Shown: positions 16,520-26,102 of the stretch, piece by piece
How the letters are laid out: every line of letters starts with the position of its first letter
Numbering within the stretch: the first letter of the stretch is position 1
NCBI RefSeq assembly: GCF_031822435.1
Contig: NZ_JAVQLW010000001.1
Span: 2,737,501 to 2,801,500, forward strand
Direction: 5' to 3'
From: Paracoccus sp. MBLB3053
GTDB taxonomy: Bacteria; Pseudomonadota; Alphaproteobacteria; Rhodobacterales; Rhodobacteraceae
DNA: 64,000 nt
Notes under the pieces: generated by a model
What the model saw: only the letters and a program-made list of their open reading frames with translations
Databases searched by the model: none
What the model was told of the DNA's origin: nothing
Translations under genes and position numbers: made by a program

Positions 16520-16560
16520 TCAGAACATATTTGCAGGGTGCGGCGGTCTGGGCTCGCACC

Positions 16561-17829
16561 TCAAAATGCAACCTGCTGAATAATAGCTGTCGACGTAGCG
16601 AGAGGCGCGCCCGCACCGTAACGTTCGCGCATGAGCTTGTGCCCCATCAGATCCGCCCTGATCCGCTCATCCACGCCGGCCGCCAAAAGCCGATCCTCGA
16701 AGCTGTGGCGAAGCCCATACATCGAATGCTCAGCTGTTTCCATCAGGCCATTCTCACGCAGGAACTTGTTCACGGCGCCGCTAAGGTTTCCGCTCGCCCG
16801 ATAGCGTGGGAACCCCTCGGGATGTTGCTTCATAGCTTCAAGGCTGACACCGAGAAGCGGGATCTTGCGCCGCGAATGGATCGTCTTGAGATGACGGCCT
16901 TCCGGCTCGATCGAAATATGTGGCCACTCATGACCCAGCTGGATGTGGTGGGGCAGAAGTCCGGCGATCTCGGCAGGACGACAGCCGGTATTGATCATGA
17001 TCAGCAATATGGCGCGCGCCTGGTCGTTCATCCCATCCAAAGCGCCGGGCTCGAGAAGGCGATCGCGGATCCAGGCATCGGAAAAGGGCAGACGCGTATT
17101 CTGTTCGCCTTCCGTAAAAGCCAGCTTCTCGACCGGTAGATCGATATGCAGCCGCTTCATCTCGTTGACGGTCCGCAGGATATTCACCAATGCGGAGATG
17201 TCCTTGTTGGCACTATTGGCGGTCATCGCCTCGTCCCGGATACGCTCCCACCACCATTGCCGAAAGTCGAGCATGTGATCGCGGGTGATATCTTCGAGCG
17301 CCAGGTCGCCGATGATCTCGACGAAATTACCGATCGCGCGCTTGCGCTGGTTCTTCCAGATCCGGAGCTGGTTGGCATCCTTGCCATGTACCCGCTCCTC
17401 GGAAAGTCGCCAGAATTCGGCAAGCGCGCCAGTTACAGTAAGGCGCGGCGCCGCGACGAGGCCCAATACGGCTTCTGCATCTCTGGGTTTGATCTGGCCT
17501 TCCCGGCTTCGAACAGCCTTCATGCGATCGACGATTTCTCCCAGCGGCTGGCGTGCCACCTGGGGAGCAGAAGCGAACCGGAAGCCATGTGCCTGGGCGA
17601 GGTCGCGCGCGGCATCGAAACGCGCCATTGCGTCTTCGGATTGGCCCTTGAGGCGCGCCTCCCAGCCCAGCTTCTGCAGATCCCACACCGCCGGTACCTT
17701 CGCCTCGGCTTCCGCGCGTGAATCTGTCTTGAGAGACACGACGAACCAGTCGCGAGAATCGATTGCACGATATCGGGCAGGTACACGCCGCTTCAGGTAA
17801 TAGGTAGTGCCACGAATGATGAGAGACAT
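16561..17829 (-). CDS. Prophage integrase, tyrosine recombinase
   Basis: 422 residues from ATG 17829; upstream in-frame sequence would run back through the tRNA gene and is not coding. The N-terminus (MSLIIRGTTYYLKRRVP) is the DUF6538-type arm-binding region of this integrase class. The catalytic domain shows the first Arg in NTGCRPAEIAGL, the second box in MYGLRHSFEDRLLAAGV (Tyr replaces the first His, as is common in this group), then LMGHKLMRERYG with the Tyr nucleophile. It is adjacent to tRNA-Gly and transcribed away from it, the standard layout for an element integrated at a tRNA 3' end. Confidence 0.95.
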   Translation of the reverse strand: MSLIIRGTTYYLKRRVPARYRAIDSRDWFVVSLKTDSRAEAEAKVPAVWDLQKLGWEARLKGQSEDAMARFDAARDLAQAHGFRFASAPQVARQPLGEIVDRMKAVRSREGQIKPRDAEAVLGLVAAPRLTVTGALAEFWRLSEERVHGKDANQLRIWKNQRKRAIGNFVEIIGDLALEDITRDHMLDFRQWWWERIRDEAMTANSANKDISALVNILRTVNEMKRLHIDLPVEKLAFTEGEQNTRLPFSDAWIRDRLLEPGALDGMNDQARAILLIMINTGCRPAEIAGLLPHHIQLGHEWPHISIEPEGRHLKTIHSRRKIPLLGVSLEAMKQHPEGFPRYRASGNLSGAVNKFLRENGLMETAEHSMYGLRHSFEDRLLAAGVDERIRADLMGHKLMRERYGAGAPLATSTAIIQQVAF

Positions 17830-17995
17830 AGGGCCGAAAATGGCCGATCTGCGCCCTCGCCACAAGCCATCTGATGCACAAAAAGATGCGCAAATTGTTG
17901 TACAATTTTCCGCTCCACTCCAAATTTTCACATTAGGAATTCCAGCTAATGCGCTGAAAACACTTCGTAATCTGCAAATTTTCAGGATTAGGATT

Positions 17996-18020
17996 TGGAG
18001 CGGGTAGCGGGAATCGAACC
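17996..18020. other. Probable attachment-site core (prophage right end)
   Basis: Inferred: tyrosine integrases next to tRNA genes usually recombine within the tRNA 3' half, leaving the tRNA intact. The matching direct repeat at the other prophage end lies beyond base 1 and cannot be seen, so the exact core is unknown. Confidence 0.4.
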
Positions 18021-18069
18021 CGCGCCAAGAGCTTGGGAAGCTCGTGTGATACCATTTCACCATACCCGC
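17996..18069 (-). tRNA. tRNA-Gly (anticodon CCC), prophage integration site
   Basis: The 74-nt cloverleaf has acceptor stem GCGGGTA/TACCCGC, anticodon arm GAGC-TTCCCAA-GCTC and T arm GCGGGTTCGATTCCCGC, with the CCA end encoded. The loop TTCCCAA places CCC as anticodon. It reads leftward so that its 3' end abuts the integrase side of the prophage. Confidence 0.95.
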
Positions 18070-18282
18070 GCAGACGATCCGATAACATTGCGCAGGCGAC
18101 CACTTCAAGCCCAATCTTCGGGAGAGAGGCAACCGCGCATCCGGCGCGGGTTATCGAAGCCTCTATCGCGTTGCTGCCGCGCACGGATGCACCGCGCAAC
18201 GCCTTGTGTCATATTGGGGATTGATCATCCCCGGCAAACCCGTCGTTATATCCCTGAGTCAGCATATGCCCGGAGCATCTTC

Positions 18283-19506
18283 ATGTCAGCGCTCTCGCGC
18301 CGCATTGCCATTGCCATTGCCTTGCCGCTTGCAGCAGGACTGGTTCCGCATCCTTCCTGGGCACAGGCGCCCGGCGGGGGAATGCCCCCGCCCACGGTCA
18401 CCGTCGTGACACTTCAGGCCCAGGACGTGCCCTTGACGACCACCCTGCCCGGCCGCGTCACTGCCTCGGCCGAGGCCCAGGTCCGGCCACAGGTCAATGG
18501 CATCGTGACCGAGCGCCTGTTCGAGGAAGGCCGGACGGTCAAGGTGGGTGATCCGCTGTTCCGGATCGACAAGACCACCTATGAGGCTGCCGTGGCGCAG
18601 GCCGAAGCTGCCGTTGCCCAGGCGGTAGCGCAGGCCGACAATGCCGACCGCGAAGCCGAGCGCGTCGGGGCATTGCGCGATCGGCGTGTCGCGAGCGAAA
18701 GCACGACGGAAAGCGCAATCGCCGCCCGCGATGCGGCGCGCGCCGCCGTGAAGGTCGCCGAGGCGCAGTTGCAGACGGCGCGGATCGAGCTTGACCGCAC
18801 CACAATTCGGGCCGAGCTGGATGGCGAGATCGGCCTTGCCCAGACCAGCCAGGGCGCCCTTGTAACCGCAAGCCAGGCGACGCCACTTGCCGTGATCCGC
18901 ACGCTTGACCCTGTCCATGTCGACGTGACCCAATCCGCCGCCGAGATCATCCGCTGGCGCCGCCAGATGAAACTGGAACCCCAGACGGCGCTGGATCGCA
19001 AGGTTACGCTGAGGCTTGCCGATGGCACGGAATATGGCGTCAACGGCACGCTGACCGCAGCCGAGCCATATGTGAACGAAACCACGGGCGTGGTGACGCT
19101 GAGGCTTGCCTTTGCCAATCCAGATCGCTTGCTTCTTCCGGGCATGTATGTCCAGGCGGTTGTGCAGCAGGCGATCGCGCGCGGCGTGGTTCTTGCCCCG
19201 CAGGAAGGTGTCAGCCGTGACCGCCGGGGAGAGCCGATCGCCCTTGTCGTCAATCCCGAAGGGGTCGTCGAACAGCGATCGCTGAGCATTCTGCAGGACC
19301 TCGGCAACGCCTGGGTCGTGAGCGAAGGCCTTGTCGAGGGCGATCGCCTGGTTGTCGAGGGGCTGCAGCGCATCGCGACGGGCATGCAGGTCAATGCCGA
19401 GGAACGACAGCCCGAGAACGCCGAAACAGCCGATGCGGCCGCCCCGGCCGAAACGACCGAGCAAGCCCCCGCGGAAACCGGGGCGCAGGACGCTTCCGGC
19501 GGCTGA
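18283..19506 (+). CDS. RND efflux periplasmic adaptor (MFP, AcrA/MexA type)
   Basis: 407 residues from ATG 18283; the longer frame runs through the tRNA. An N-terminal signal peptide (LPLAAGLVPHPSWAQA) without a lipobox cysteine is followed by the beta-barrel/lipoyl half-motif (GRVTASAEAQVRPQVNGIV), an Ala-rich helical hairpin (about residues 100-165), the second lipoyl half (RAELDGEIGLAQTSQGALV) and a C-terminal membrane-proximal domain. The last 35 residues are a Pro/Ala/Glu-rich tail unusual for AcrA. It couples the inner-membrane pump downstream, 34 nt away, to an outer-membrane channel encoded elsewhere. No local repressor is present. Confidence 0.93.
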   Translation: MSALSRRIAIAIALPLAAGLVPHPSWAQAPGGGMPPPTVTVVTLQAQDVPLTTTLPGRVTASAEAQVRPQVNGIVTERLFEEGRTVKVGDPLFRIDKTTYEAAVAQAEAAVAQAVAQADNADREAERVGALRDRRVASESTTESAIAARDAARAAVKVAEAQLQTARIELDRTTIRAELDGEIGLAQTSQGALVTASQATPLAVIRTLDPVHVDVTQSAAEIIRWRRQMKLEPQTALDRKVTLRLADGTEYGVNGTLTAAEPYVNETTGVVTLRLAFANPDRLLLPGMYVQAVVQQAIARGVVLAPQEGVSRDRRGEPIALVVNPEGVVEQRSLSILQDLGNAWVVSEGLVEGDRLVVEGLQRIATGMQVNAEERQPENAETADAAAPAETTEQAPAETGAQDASGG

Positions 19507-19540
19507 CGCCGTCCCGAGACAATTCACACAGGAGCCTGAC

Positions 19541-22500
19541 ATGGCGCGCTTTTTCATTGACCGCCCCGTCTTCGCCTGGGTGATCTCGATTCTCATCATG
19601 GGCCTGGGCGTTCTGGCGGTTTATACCCTGCCCGTCGCCCAATATCCCCAGATCGCGCCCCCGACGGTCGAGATCCGGGCGACCTATCCCGGCGCATCGG
19701 CGGAAACCGTCGCCAATACCGTGACCCAGGTCATCGAACAGCAGATGACCGGGCTTGACGGTCTGCGCTATTTCTCGTCCAGCTCCAGTTCCGCCGGCAG
19801 TTCGACGACGACCCTGACCTTCGAGACCGGCACCGATGCCGACATTGCCCAGGTTCAGGTGCAGAACAAGCTGTCCCAGGCCACATCGCTTCTGCCCGAG
19901 GTGGTGCAGCGCCAGGGGGTCACGGTCGAAAAGTCGGCCTCGGGCTTCCTGATGGTCGTGGGCCTTATCTCGGATGACGGCCGGCTCGAGCAGGTCGATC
20001 TTTCCGACTACCTGATCTCGAACCTCGTGAACGATCTGAGCCGGGTCGAGGGCGTGGGCTCGGTTCAGGTCTTCGGTGCGCAATATGCGATGCGGATCTG
20101 GCTCGATCCCTCGAAGCTCGCAGCTTTCGAATTGACCCCGGGCGATGTCGTGACTGCGGTTTCGGCGCAGAACGCGCAGATTTCGGCAGGCGCCTTCGGC
20201 ACGCAGCCCGCACCCAAGGGGCAGATGCTCAATGCCACCGTCACGGCGCAATCGCTGCTGTCCACACCCGAGGATTTCGAGCAGATCGTCCTGCGCGCCG
20301 AAGCCGATGGCGGCCTGATCCTTCTCAAGGATGTGGCGCGTGTCGAGATCGGCGCGGAAAGCTATGCGACCAACGCGCGCTATAACCGCAAGCCCTCGGC
20401 GGGTATCGCGATCAGCCTTGCCTCCGGCGCGAATGCGCTCGACACGGCCGACCGCGTAAAGGAACGGATGGAGGAATTCGCCCGCTTCTTCCCCGAAGGG
20501 GTCAGCTACGTCATTCCCTTCGACACCACCCCCTTCGTGCTGATCTCGATCGAGGAAGTGGTCAAGACGTTGGTTGAAGCCATCGTTCTGGTCTTCTTCG
20601 TGATGCTCCTGTTCCTGCAGAACTGGCGTGCGACACTGATCCCGACGCTCGCCGTGCCGGTTGTCATCCTTGGCACGTTCGGCATCCTCGCGGCACTGGG
20701 TTTTACCATCAACACGCTCACCATGCTTGCGATGGTTCTGGCGATCGGCCTCTTGGTGGACGATGCCATCGTCGTGGTCGAGAACGTCGAGCGGATCATG
20801 GAGGAGGAAGGCCTGGAGCCCCGCGAGGCGACGCGGAAATCCATGGGCCAGATTACCGGCGCTTTGGTCGGGATCGCGCTGGTCCTTTCCGCCGTTTTCG
20901 TGCCCATGGCCTTCTTCGGCGGCTCGACCGGGATCATCTACAAGCAGTTCGCCATCACCATTGCCTCGGCGATGGGGCTTTCGGTCGTCGTCGCGCTGAC
21001 ATTGACACCGGCGCTGTGCGCGACACTTCTGCGCAATGAACACGGCCACAAGACGCGCGGCCTGTTCGGGCTTTTCAACCGTGGCTTCGACCGCACCATG
21101 CACGGCTATGGCGCCTGGGTGAACTGGATCATCCGGCGCCCGGTCAGGATGCTCATCGTCTATCTCGCGATCGGCGCAGGGGTGGCTTTCCTGTTCCTGC
21201 GCACGCCCACGGGGTTCCTGCCGGACGAGGATCAGGGGATCATGTTCGCGCTGGTCCAGGGACCGACCGGCGCGACGACCGAGCGCACCGAGGCGGTGAT
21301 CGACCAGATCCAAGACTATTTCCTGGACACCGAAAGCGAGAATGTCGATTCGATGTTCGGAGTTTCGGGATTCAGCTTTGCCGGCGCAGGCCAGAACATG
21401 GGCATCGCTTTCATCCGGCTGAAGGACTGGAAGGATCGCCCGCGTCCCGACCAATCCGTTCAGGCCATCGCCGGCCGGGCATTCCCCGCGCTGAGCCAGA
21501 TCCGCGATGCCATGGTCTTCCCGATCGTGCCGCCATCGGTCATCGAACTGGGGAACGTCTCGGGGTTCGACTTCTACCTGCAGGCCCGCAGCGGGCAATC
21601 GCATGAACAGCTTCTGGCGGCCCGGAACCAGATCCTGGGCATGGCCGCGCAGGACCCCAGGATCGCCTCGGCGCGACCGAATGGGCTTGAGGACGCGGCG
21701 CAATACAACCTGGACATCGACTGGCGCAAGGCGGGCGCGATGGGGGTTTCGGCGACCGATGTGGGAAGCATGCTGTCCGTTGCCTGGGCCGGCAGCTACG
21801 TCAACGACTTCATCGACCGCGGCCGGATCAAGCGGGTCTATATCCAGGGCGAGTCGGATTCACGTGCCGCGCCCACCGATATCGAGAAATGGCGGATCAG
21901 GAACAGCTCGGGCGGGCTTGTGCCCTTCTCGAACTTTGCCGAGGGGAACTGGAGCTACGGGCCGCAGGGCCTCAGCCGCTACAACGGCGTGCCCGCCATG
22001 CAGATCCAGGGCTCACCCGCGCCGGGGATTTCCAGTGGCGGCGGCATGGCGGCGATCGAGGAAATAGGCCAGAGCCTGCCCCAGGGATTCGCCGTGTCCT
22101 GGACCGGCCTTTCGCTGGAAGAGCAAGAAGCAGGCAGCCAGACCACGCTGCTTTACACGCTGTCTCTTGCGGTCGTGTTCCTTTGCCTCGCGGCGCTTTA
22201 CGAAAGCTGGTCGATCCCCTTCGCGGTGATGCTTGCCATGCCGATCGGCGTGTTGGGCGCCCTGCTGGGCGCATGGCTGGGAGGGTTCGACAATGGGGTC
22301 TTCTTCCAGGTCGGGCTGCTGACCGTGATCGGCCTGACGGGCAAGAACGCGATCCTGATCGTCGAATTCGCCCGCGAGCAGGTCGAACTCAGCGGCAAGC
22401 CGCTTTACGAGGCCGTGCTTGAAGCCGCGCGCCAGAGATTCCGTCCGATCATGATGACGTCGGTCGCGTTCTCGCTGGGGGTGCTGCCGCTGGTCCTGTC

Positions 22501-22666
22501 CACCGGCGCCGGGGCCAATGGCCGGAACACCATCGGCACGACGGTTCTGGGCGGAACGATCTCGGGCACGATCCTGGGCATTCTCTTCGTGCCGCTGTTC
22601 TTCGTGCTGGTCAGCCGTCTTCTCGGCCGCAAGCCGAAGCTCGAGGCCGCCCCTTCGACGCAGTGA
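19541..22666 (+). CDS. RND multidrug efflux pump inner-membrane transporter (AcrB/MexB, HAE1 type)
   Basis: 1,041 residues from ATG 19541, with AGGAG 6 nt upstream. It starts with the hallmark MARFFIDRPVFAWVIS and carries the proton-relay aspartates Asp407 and Asp408 in LLVDDAIVVVEN of the fourth membrane helix. Two large periplasmic loops alternate with two groups of membrane helices, and length and layout are those of trimeric HAE1 drug exporters. It exports hydrophobic or amphiphilic compounds from the periplasm and inner leaflet using the proton gradient. No outer-membrane factor follows, so it probably shares a TolC-type channel. Confidence 0.95.
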   Translation: MARFFIDRPVFAWVISILIMGLGVLAVYTLPVAQYPQIAPPTVEIRATYPGASAETVANTVTQVIEQQMTGLDGLRYFSSSSSSAGSSTTTLTFETGTDADIAQVQVQNKLSQATSLLPEVVQRQGVTVEKSASGFLMVVGLISDDGRLEQVDLSDYLISNLVNDLSRVEGVGSVQVFGAQYAMRIWLDPSKLAAFELTPGDVVTAVSAQNAQISAGAFGTQPAPKGQMLNATVTAQSLLSTPEDFEQIVLRAEADGGLILLKDVARVEIGAESYATNARYNRKPSAGIAISLASGANALDTADRVKERMEEFARFFPEGVSYVIPFDTTPFVLISIEEVVKTLVEAIVLVFFVMLLFLQNWRATLIPTLAVPVVILGTFGILAALGFTINTLTMLAMVLAIGLLVDDAIVVVENVERIMEEEGLEPREATRKSMGQITGALVGIALVLSAVFVPMAFFGGSTGIIYKQFAITIASAMGLSVVVALTLTPALCATLLRNEHGHKTRGLFGLFNRGFDRTMHGYGAWVNWIIRRPVRMLIVYLAIGAGVAFLFLRTPTGFLPDEDQGIMFALVQGPTGATTERTEAVIDQIQDYFLDTESENVDSMFGVSGFSFAGAGQNMGIAFIRLKDWKDRPRPDQSVQAIAGRAFPALSQIRDAMVFPIVPPSVIELGNVSGFDFYLQARSGQSHEQLLAARNQILGMAAQDPRIASARPNGLEDAAQYNLDIDWRKAGAMGVSATDVGSMLSVAWAGSYVNDFIDRGRIKRVYIQGESDSRAAPTDIEKWRIRNSSGGLVPFSNFAEGNWSYGPQGLSRYNGVPAMQIQGSPAPGISSGGGMAAIEEIGQSLPQGFAVSWTGLSLEEQEAGSQTTLLYTLSLAVVFLCLAALYESWSIPFAVMLAMPIGVLGALLGAWLGGFDNGVFFQVGLLTVIGLTGKNAILIVEFAREQVELSGKPLYEAVLEAARQRFRPIMMTSVAFSLGVLPLVLSTGAGANGRNTIGTTVLGGTISGTILGILFVPLFFVLVSRLLGRKPKLEAAPSTQ

Positions 22667-22755
22667 TGCCCCTGAAAAAAGGCAAAGCTTGCCGGAAACC
22701 AGTCCGAAGCCTAGTCTCTGCCTAGGGGAACTGCCGGAACCGGCAGAGGAGGAGA

Positions 22756-24123
22756 ATGGACGCGACGGGCCAGATCGGCGCGATGCGCAAGGCCAGGCAG
22801 GCCTTGCCGCCGCGAAACATGTCACTGAGCACCATCGCGCTTGGCGGTTCTGCCATCGCATGGAGCGCGGTGTTCGTCATCATCCTTGCGGTGGTGCTGT
22901 GGAACGCGCGCGACTCGGTTCGAAACGAAACGCAATCCGCATTCCAGATGGCGACGGCCGCGGCGACGCTGCGCCTGCCGACAGCCTTCGATCGCAAGGA
23001 CATGATGGCCGAGGCGGTGAAGCTCGCGGTCGAACTGCGCAGCCAGCGTCACGTCACGGCCGAATTGAGGGACCGCAGCGGCAAGACCATTGAACTGCCA
23101 ACGCCCCCCTCACCCGCCCATCCTGCGCCGCAATGGTTTTCGAACCTGCTGCGCCCCGATCAGTTGCAGGACGTCATCACGATCACCCAATATCCCAATG
23201 TCGAGGGCTTGCTGGAAATCCGGACCGATCCGGCCGACGAGATCGCCGAGGTTTGGCGCGACCTGAGCGTCCTTGTGCCGCTGCTGTTTCTGACTGCCCT
23301 GGCGGCAATCGGGACCACCTTGGCGGTGAGCAGCCTCGTGTCGCGCAGGCTCGAGGCCCTGCATAATGTCCTGGGGCACATGCGCGAGGGCGATCTGGAG
23401 CAGCGCGCGCCGCGTTCCGGCCTGGCCGAACTGGATTCGCTTGGCGAAGGGATCGGGGCACTGGCCTCGCATCTCGCGCTGGAACGGGGTGAGAACCGTC
23501 GTCTGCAGGCGCGGATGATGACCCTTGCCGAGGCCGAACGTGCCCGCATCGCAAGCGATCTGCATGATGAGATGGGGCCGCAGCTTTTCGCCCTGCACGC
23601 AGCCGTGGGACAGGCCCGACGGCAGGGCGGGAGTCCCGAAATATCTGACAGTCTAGACGCCATCAGCCGCCATTCCGATGCCATCCGCAAATCGGCGCGC
23701 GCCGCGATCGACGACCTGCGCCTGACCCCGACTGACGGCGTCTCCCTCCCCGAGATGATCCAGGAGCTTGTCATCGAGTTCGAGGACATCGCGCCCGACA
23801 TCTGCTTCGCCTTCCAGTCGGATCAGGATCTGCCCGAACCGGATGAGGCAGGACGGATCGCGATCTTCCGCTTCGTGCGCGAGAGCGTGCTGAATGCCCT
23901 GCGGCATGCTGGCCCCGGTGCCCTCTGGATCGACCTTGCCCTTGACGGTGCCACGCTTCTGGCGCGGGTGTCGGATGACGGCGCCGGTCCCACACCACGT
24001 GACCGGCGCGGGCTGGGCCAGGCGGGAATGCGCGACCGCGCCCTGGCGCTTGGCGCCGAATGGACCGCCCCGCAGCGTCGGGACGGGCTCACGATTACCG
24101 AGTTCAGGATCTTGCTCACATGA
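22756..24123 (+). CDS. NarX/UhpB-type sensor histidine kinase (HisKA_3)
   Basis: 455 residues, preceded by a strong AGGAGGAG site. Two membrane helices (about residues 24-48 and 171-196) enclose a periplasmic sensor of about 120 residues, followed by a HAMP-like linker. The dimerisation domain has ERARIASDLHDEMGPQ with the phosphoacceptor His near residue 270, typical of HisKA_3 kinases that pair with NarL regulators. The ATPase domain shows the N box (VRESVLNALRHA) and a reduced G box (VSDDGAGP, then GLGQAGMRDR). Its stop overlaps the start of the response regulator. MoxY/FlhS of methylotrophs belong to the same broad class, but the ligand is unknown. Confidence 0.9.
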   Translation: MDATGQIGAMRKARQALPPRNMSLSTIALGGSAIAWSAVFVIILAVVLWNARDSVRNETQSAFQMATAAATLRLPTAFDRKDMMAEAVKLAVELRSQRHVTAELRDRSGKTIELPTPPSPAHPAPQWFSNLLRPDQLQDVITITQYPNVEGLLEIRTDPADEIAEVWRDLSVLVPLLFLTALAAIGTTLAVSSLVSRRLEALHNVLGHMREGDLEQRAPRSGLAELDSLGEGIGALASHLALERGENRRLQARMMTLAEAERARIASDLHDEMGPQLFALHAAVGQARRQGGSPEISDSLDAISRHSDAIRKSARAAIDDLRLTPTDGVSLPEMIQELVIEFEDIAPDICFAFQSDQDLPEPDEAGRIAIFRFVRESVLNALRHAGPGALWIDLALDGATLLARVSDDGAGPTPRDRRGLGQAGMRDRALALGAEWTAPQRRDGLTITEFRILLT

Positions 24124-24794
24124 CCATGCCCCTCGCCAAAGCAACCCCCGTGGCGCTTCGCGTCCTGATCATCGACGACCATCCGGTCGTAGCCGAGGGG
24201 TGGGACCGCATCACGCGCGGGCGGATCGATTGCGAAGTCAGCGCGGCCTCGGGCCCATGCGAAGGCTTTCGCGCATGGCGGCGCGAAGCGCCTGACGTGA
24301 TCGTCATCGACCTGACGATGGGCGAAAGGAAGCTGGCCGGACTGCGCCTGATCGAGCGGCTGCGCGCGGCGGGGGCCAAGGTGCCGATCCTTGTCTTCAC
24401 CATGCATCGCAGCCCGATCATTGCCCGCCGCGCATTGCAGGCCGGCTGCAACGGGATCATCATGAAGGACTTTCCTTCGGATGAAATCTGTCAGGCCCTG
24501 ATCGAAGTCGCGGCGGGCAAGGACCATGTTCCCTCCGACCTCGCCCGCAAGATCGCGCTCCTTGAACGGCCCGGAGCCATGGCCGCGCCACGTCTCACCC
24601 CGCGCGAAATGGACATCCTGCGCGCCATCTCCGAAGGGCTGTCCTATCGCGAGATCGCCGAGCGGGTCGGGATCAGCTACAAGACCGTCACCAATGTCAG
24701 CCAGACGCTGAAGGACAAGCTTGGCGCGTCAAGCTTTGCCGATCTGGTCGTCAAGGCGATCCGACATCTGGAGCAGACCGGGGACGCGGTCTGA
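24120..24794 (+). CDS. NarL/FixJ-family response regulator
   Basis: 224 residues. The receiver domain has the acidic pair in LIIDDHP, phosphoacceptor Asp64 (VIVIDLTMG), Thr/Ser switch residue in VFTMHRS and Lys in MKDFPS. The output domain is a LuxR-type HTH (LTPREMDILRAISEGLSY, then VGISYKTVTNV). ATG overlaps the kinase stop by 4 nt, so the pair is a cognate system. Only 3 nt separate it from the XRE-type regulator that follows, so it is probably one transcript with the next three genes. Confidence 0.93.
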   Translation: MTMPLAKATPVALRVLIIDDHPVVAEGWDRITRGRIDCEVSAASGPCEGFRAWRREAPDVIVIDLTMGERKLAGLRLIERLRAAGAKVPILVFTMHRSPIIARRALQAGCNGIIMKDFPSDEICQALIEVAAGKDHVPSDLARKIALLERPGAMAAPRLTPREMDILRAISEGLSYREIAERVGISYKTVTNVSQTLKDKLGASSFADLVVKAIRHLEQTGDAV

Positions 24795-24797
24795 CCC

Positions 24798-26102
24798 ATG
24801 CCCCGATTGCCGAACGAAGTCGCGACCAGGCCCGGACAAGCCACCAGAACAGTGGCCAAGCGGCCCCTGATCGGCACCCGGATCCGAGAGCGCAGGCTCT
24901 TGCTCGGATGTCGGCAGATCGAGGTCGCCCAGCGCGCGAAGATTTCGGCGGCCTATCTCAACCTCATCGAACACAATCGCCGGCCGGTCGGCGAGGCCCT
25001 GCTTGGCCGGCTTGCCGCGGCGCTTGAAATCGACGCGGCCGAACTTGCCTCGGACCGGGAAGAATCGCTCATGTCCGGGCTGCGAGAGGCCGCAGCCCTC
25101 GCCGACCGCCAGAACCTGCCGATCGAGCTTGACCAGATAGCCGAATTCGCGGCGCGCTTTCCGGGCTGGGCGAGTTCCCTTTCCTTTGCCGTGCGCAGGG
25201 CTGATGCCCTTGAACGACGTCTCGTGGCCCTGTCCGACCGGATGACCCGCGACCCATATCTTCTGACCACGCTGCATGAAATCCAGTCGGCGGTGACCGT
25301 GGTGCGATCGACCGCATCTATCCTGGCCGAAACACCCGACATGGAACAGGACTGGCGCGACCGCTTTCACGCCAATCTTGAAACGGACAGCCAGCGCCTT
25401 TCGCGCACGGCACAATCTCTCGTGACCTATCTGGACAGCTTCGAGGACGAGGCCGTGCCGATGTCGCCCCAGGAAGAGGTCGAAAGCTGGGTCGAGGCCG
25501 GCCAGCCAGAGCCCGCCGACGGGCATCTTGCCTCGGACGCGGCACGCGCGCTCGCCCGCTCGGTCCTTGCCATGCAGGAACAGGATCGGGCGCTGCTTTC
25601 CGATGCAGACCTTTCGGCCGCAGTCGAGGCAGGTCATGGCAGCGACCCGGCGGCACTGGCCCAGCAGATCGGGCGACCCCTTGAGCTTGTGCTGCGACGC
25701 CTGGGCAACCTGCGTCCCGGAGAATGGGCGCGCGCGGGACTTGTCATCTGCGATGGTTCTGGCGCCACGCTGTTTCGTCATGCGGCGCCGGGATTTCCGC
25801 TTCCGCGCCCGGGCGAAGGATGCGCGCTTTGGCCGCTTTTCGAGGCCTTGGTGCAGCCCCAACTTCCCGTCGTGCGGATGATCGAAACCCCTGATGGCGC
25901 GCGCTTCATGGCCTGGGCCGTGTCCGAACGCCTTCTGCCGATGGGCTTCGACGGGCCGCCCCTGAGCCGGGCGCAGATGCTGATCCTGCCCGCGCCTCAG
26001 GGCGAGAACAGGGCCACGCTCGCCGTGGGCCCGGCCTGCCGGATCTGTCCGCGCAACGCATGCCCTGCCCGGCACGAACCCTCGATCCTGGGGCCGGCAT
26101 GA
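24798..26102 (+). CDS. XRE-family regulator with ScfR-like C-terminus and a DHp-like middle domain
   Basis: 434 residues. Residues about 25-80 are an XRE helix-turn-helix (RQIEVAQRAKISAAYLNLIE). The C-terminus ends with GPACRICPRNACPARHE, a Cys motif shared with the ScfR/RamB protein at 59,050. Residues about 155-215 align by eye with histidine-kinase dimerisation domains: LLTTLHEIQSAVTVVRSTAS corresponds to an H-box with His160-Glu161, and RFHANLETDSQRLSRTAQSL to the second helix. No ATPase domain is present. This suggests a phosphotransfer-capable or kinase-binding transcription factor. Its stop overlaps the next start by 4 nt. Confidence 0.75.
   Translation: MPRLPNEVATRPGQATRTVAKRPLIGTRIRERRLLLGCRQIEVAQRAKISAAYLNLIEHNRRPVGEALLGRLAAALEIDAAELASDREESLMSGLREAAALADRQNLPIELDQIAEFAARFPGWASSLSFAVRRADALERRLVALSDRMTRDPYLLTTLHEIQSAVTVVRSTASILAETPDMEQDWRDRFHANLETDSQRLSRTAQSLVTYLDSFEDEAVPMSPQEEVESWVEAGQPEPADGHLASDAARALARSVLAMQEQDRALLSDADLSAAVEAGHGSDPAALAQQIGRPLELVLRRLGNLRPGEWARAGLVICDGSGATLFRHAAPGFPLPRPGEGCALWPLFEALVQPQLPVVRMIETPDGARFMAWAVSERLLPMGFDGPPLSRAQMLILPAPQGENRATLAVGPACRICPRNACPARHEPSILGPA

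Larger units (their letters stand above)
15524..16560. other. Hairpin-rich stretch without a convincing gene
   Basis: About 1 kb between the Hint gene and the integrase. It holds five stable hairpins listed separately, a T(9-10) tract at about 15791-15800, and a further long-range pairing, GGCACAG (15988) with CTGTGCC (16030). A GTG frame with an AGGAGG site near 15835 runs to 16220, but it is Arg/Ser-rich, matches nothing and contains three of the hairpins, so I do not call it. The stretch may encode small RNAs. Confidence 0.5.

Noticed and set aside
19391..21703. 770-codon minus-strand frame over the RND pump
   Set aside because: Antisense shadow of the RND transporter; the composition is Arg/His/Asp-rich without motifs.
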